Below, one piece after another: positions 62,841 through 64,000 of a stretch of DNA of 64,000 nt. The stretch is from Igneacidithiobacillus sp041146875 (lineage in GTDB: Bacteria; Pseudomonadota; Gammaproteobacteria; Acidithiobacillales; Acidithiobacillaceae). The first letter of the stretch is position 1. Every line of letters begins with the position of its first letter. The DNA lies in contig NZ_JBFRXP010000007.1 in the NCBI RefSeq assembly GCF_041146875.1, forward strand, positions 70,471 to 134,470, written 5' to 3'. Under the pieces are notes generated by a model. The model had not been told where the DNA came from. It was given only the letters and a program-made list of their open reading frames with translations, and ran no database searches. The position numbers and the translations under genes were made by a program.

Positions 62841-63220
62841 CGTAGACCAGTAGGCGCCGGTCCGTCGGGAAAGACGTGACCGAGGTGACTATCACAACGC
62901 GCACAGCGGATTTCCGTGCGGAGCATGCCATGACTGGCGTCGCGCAGTTCGCGAATGTGGTCATTGGCAAAAGGGGCAGTGAAGCTTGGCCAGCCAGTGC
63001 CCGAGTCAAACTTTTCTCCCGAACGAAAGAGTGGCAGATGGCAAAGGGCGCAAACAAAAGTGCCTTTGCGTTTTTCCTCGAGCAAGCCCCCGCAGAATGG
63101 TGCTTCGGTGCCATGCTCAAAGAGTACATGGCGTACCTCTGCGGAAAGATGGCGCCCGCGTCGCGCGCGTTCCTCAGCATTGATCGGAGTGAGATCATAG
63201 CCTGCAGTCGAAGTCTTCAT
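62771..63220 (-). CDS. msrB: Peptide-methionine (R)-S-oxide reductase MsrB
   Basis: The 149-residue enzyme reduces the R epimer of methionine sulfoxide. The zinc cysteines are C57, C60 (CALC), C106 and C109 (CARC), and the catalytic Cys is C129 in RYCLNSAAL; the substrate region is SGTGWPSF and SHLGHVFPDG. It is coupled to msrA by ATGA. Confidence 0.95.
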   Translation of the reverse strand: MKTSTAGYDLTPINAEERARRGRHLSAEVRHVLFEHGTEAPFCGGLLEEKRKGTFVCALCHLPLFRSGEKFDSGTGWPSFTAPFANDHIRELRDASHGMLRTEIRCARCDSHLGHVFPDGPAPTGLRYCLNSAALEFTEQAPAADGVPD

Positions 63221-63807
63221 GCCTTCCTCCGGTATTCTGGAAACATCGCCGCCAGCGCGTGGATTTTTGGCTGTGCGACCGCGCAGATGTATGGTTGCCC
63301 TGGATTACGCCGCGCATAGTCTTGATGGTAGGCCTCTGCAGGATAAAATTCTTGCAAGGGCTCCAATTCGGTGACGATAGGTTGTGCGAAGCACTCCCCT
63401 TTTTCGAGTTGGGCAATATAGGCGCGGATCATATCGGCTTGGGCATCATTCAGGAAGAAAATGGCCGACCGATATTGACGACCAATGTCGTTGCCCTGGC
63501 GGTTGCGTTGCGTAGGGTCGTGGGCCACACCAAAAAAGACCTGAAGGATCTCGCCAAATTGCAGCTTTTCCGGGTCGTAACGTAGCTCTACCGCCTCGGC
63601 ATGATTGGTGGCACCGCTGCAAACGGAACGGTAATCGGCTTCTTCCCGCCGCCCACCGGTGTAGCCCGAGACTGCTGACTGCACTCCGGCCAGTTCGCGA
63701 TATACACCTTCGACACACCAGAAACAGCCGCCGGCGAGGATGATTCTACCCGGCAAATCTGCCTCTGGGTCCTGCCAGTCGGGGAGGGGGAGGGCATGCG
63801 TTAGCAT
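63217..63807 (-). CDS. msrA: Peptide-methionine (S)-S-oxide reductase MsrA
   Basis: The 196-residue enzyme reduces the S epimer. The active motif GGCFWCVEGVYREL (catalytic C28) is near the N-terminus, followed by AVSGYTGG, NHAEAVELRYDP and the HDPTQRNRQGND substrate region. It has no signal peptide, so it acts in the cytoplasm. It overlaps the upstream partial gene by seven bases. Confidence 0.95.
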   Translation of the reverse strand: MLTHALPLPDWQDPEADLPGRIILAGGCFWCVEGVYRELAGVQSAVSGYTGGRREEADYRSVCSGATNHAEAVELRYDPEKLQFGEILQVFFGVAHDPTQRNRQGNDIGRQYRSAIFFLNDAQADMIRAYIAQLEKGECFAQPIVTELEPLQEFYPAEAYHQDYARRNPGQPYICAVAQPKIHALAAMFPEYRRKA

Positions 63808-64000
63808 CGGACAAGCTCCTGAATAAGTGCCGTACTACGCCGTTCAAGATAGTCCTTCTTGGGCTGCTGCTGCAAGGTGATCAGCGCGAAGGAGAATTTT
63901 TTCCAATCCAGAGATGAGCCTGAAGGAGGGGCAGGAGTGAGGCTGTCAGGCGGCTGAGTGTTGGGCATTGTTGATGGAACGAAAGAGCTTTGCCCGAGCC
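63801..64000 (-). CDS. C-terminal part of an unidentified gene (runs off the right edge)
   Basis: On the minus strand a frame open from the right edge ends in TAA at 63801-63803, inside the start of msrA. The visible 66 residues include a Pro/Ser-rich part (PPDSLTPAPPSG) followed by WKKFSFALITLQQQPKKDYL and STALIQELVRC at the end. An internal ATG at 63967 could instead start a 54-residue protein, but no ribosome site precedes it. Too short to assign to a family. Confidence 0.5.
   Translation of the reverse strand, partial: LGQSSFVPSTMPNTQPPDSLTPAPPSGSSLDWKKFSFALITLQQQPKKDYLERRSTALIQELVRC

Overview
The window reads as a dense, mostly housekeeping stretch of a free-living Gram-negative chromosome. 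The most likely source is a member of the Acidithiobacillia (Acidithiobacillus or a close relative). This rests on the ferrooxidans-type glutamate-cysteine ligase beside gshB, the autotroph-style central-metabolism set (fbp, gltA, a three-gene pyruvate dehydrogenase locus), the type IV pilus genes, and a very large investment in cyclic-di-GMP enzymes. The assignment comes from gene content only; no database comparison was possible. No tRNA or rRNA gene, CRISPR array, insertion sequence, integrase or phage gene was recognised.

Layout. 1-1.7 kb: edge of an aryl-polyene/xanthomonadin-like locus (start of an acyl carrier protein, a small exported protein, a chorismatase). 1.7-14.5 kb: a long minus-strand run containing gst, xth, hemH, slyD, anmK, aroE, pilB, pilS, pilR, pilD, coaE, zapD and fbp, in which many neighbours overlap by a few bases. 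14.6-17.5 kb: plus-strand rlmJ, an unknown 91-residue gene, a second exonuclease III family gene and prmB. 17.4-20.8 kb: a divergent LysR regulator/MFS exporter pair and an MscS channel. 20.9-25.3 kb: argS and a SPOR-domain gene, then ybjN-like and rsmA on the other strand, and an HNH nuclease gene. 25.3-30.6 kb: a minus-strand mlaFEDCB lipid-transport operon continuing into an orphan ABC ATPase, an S4 RNA-binding gene and pdxA. 30.7-35.1 kb: speD with a long structured leader, plsY, folB, a DUF4168 exported protein, rplM-rpsI and argC.

35.1-43.3 kb holds three consecutive c-di-GMP genes: an EAL protein, a MASE1-GAF-GAF-GGDEF-EAL protein and a membrane sensor-GAF-GGDEF-EAL protein. All three carry a related, unnamed C-terminal tail. 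43.4-49.4 kb: a His/Trp/Pro-rich exported protein, then pdhA, pdhB and one 994-residue polypeptide that fuses E2 (two lipoyl domains) to E3, followed by a psiE-like gene. 49.5-57.1 kb: erpA, gltA, gshA, gshB, algH/yqgE, ruvX, pyrR, pyrB and a non-catalytic dihydroorotase homologue, almost all overlapping or tightly spaced. 57.1-60.3 kb: the GlrK-QseG-GlrR envelope signalling trio. 60.3-62.8 kb: a small membrane protein and a globin-GAF-GAF-GGDEF gene split by an in-frame amber codon. 62.8-64 kb: msrB and msrA, and the tail of an unidentified gene.

The most interesting items are the E2-E3 fusion, the c-di-GMP cluster with its shared C-terminal module, the nonsense-interrupted globin cyclase, the structured speD leader and the aryl-polyene locus at the left edge.
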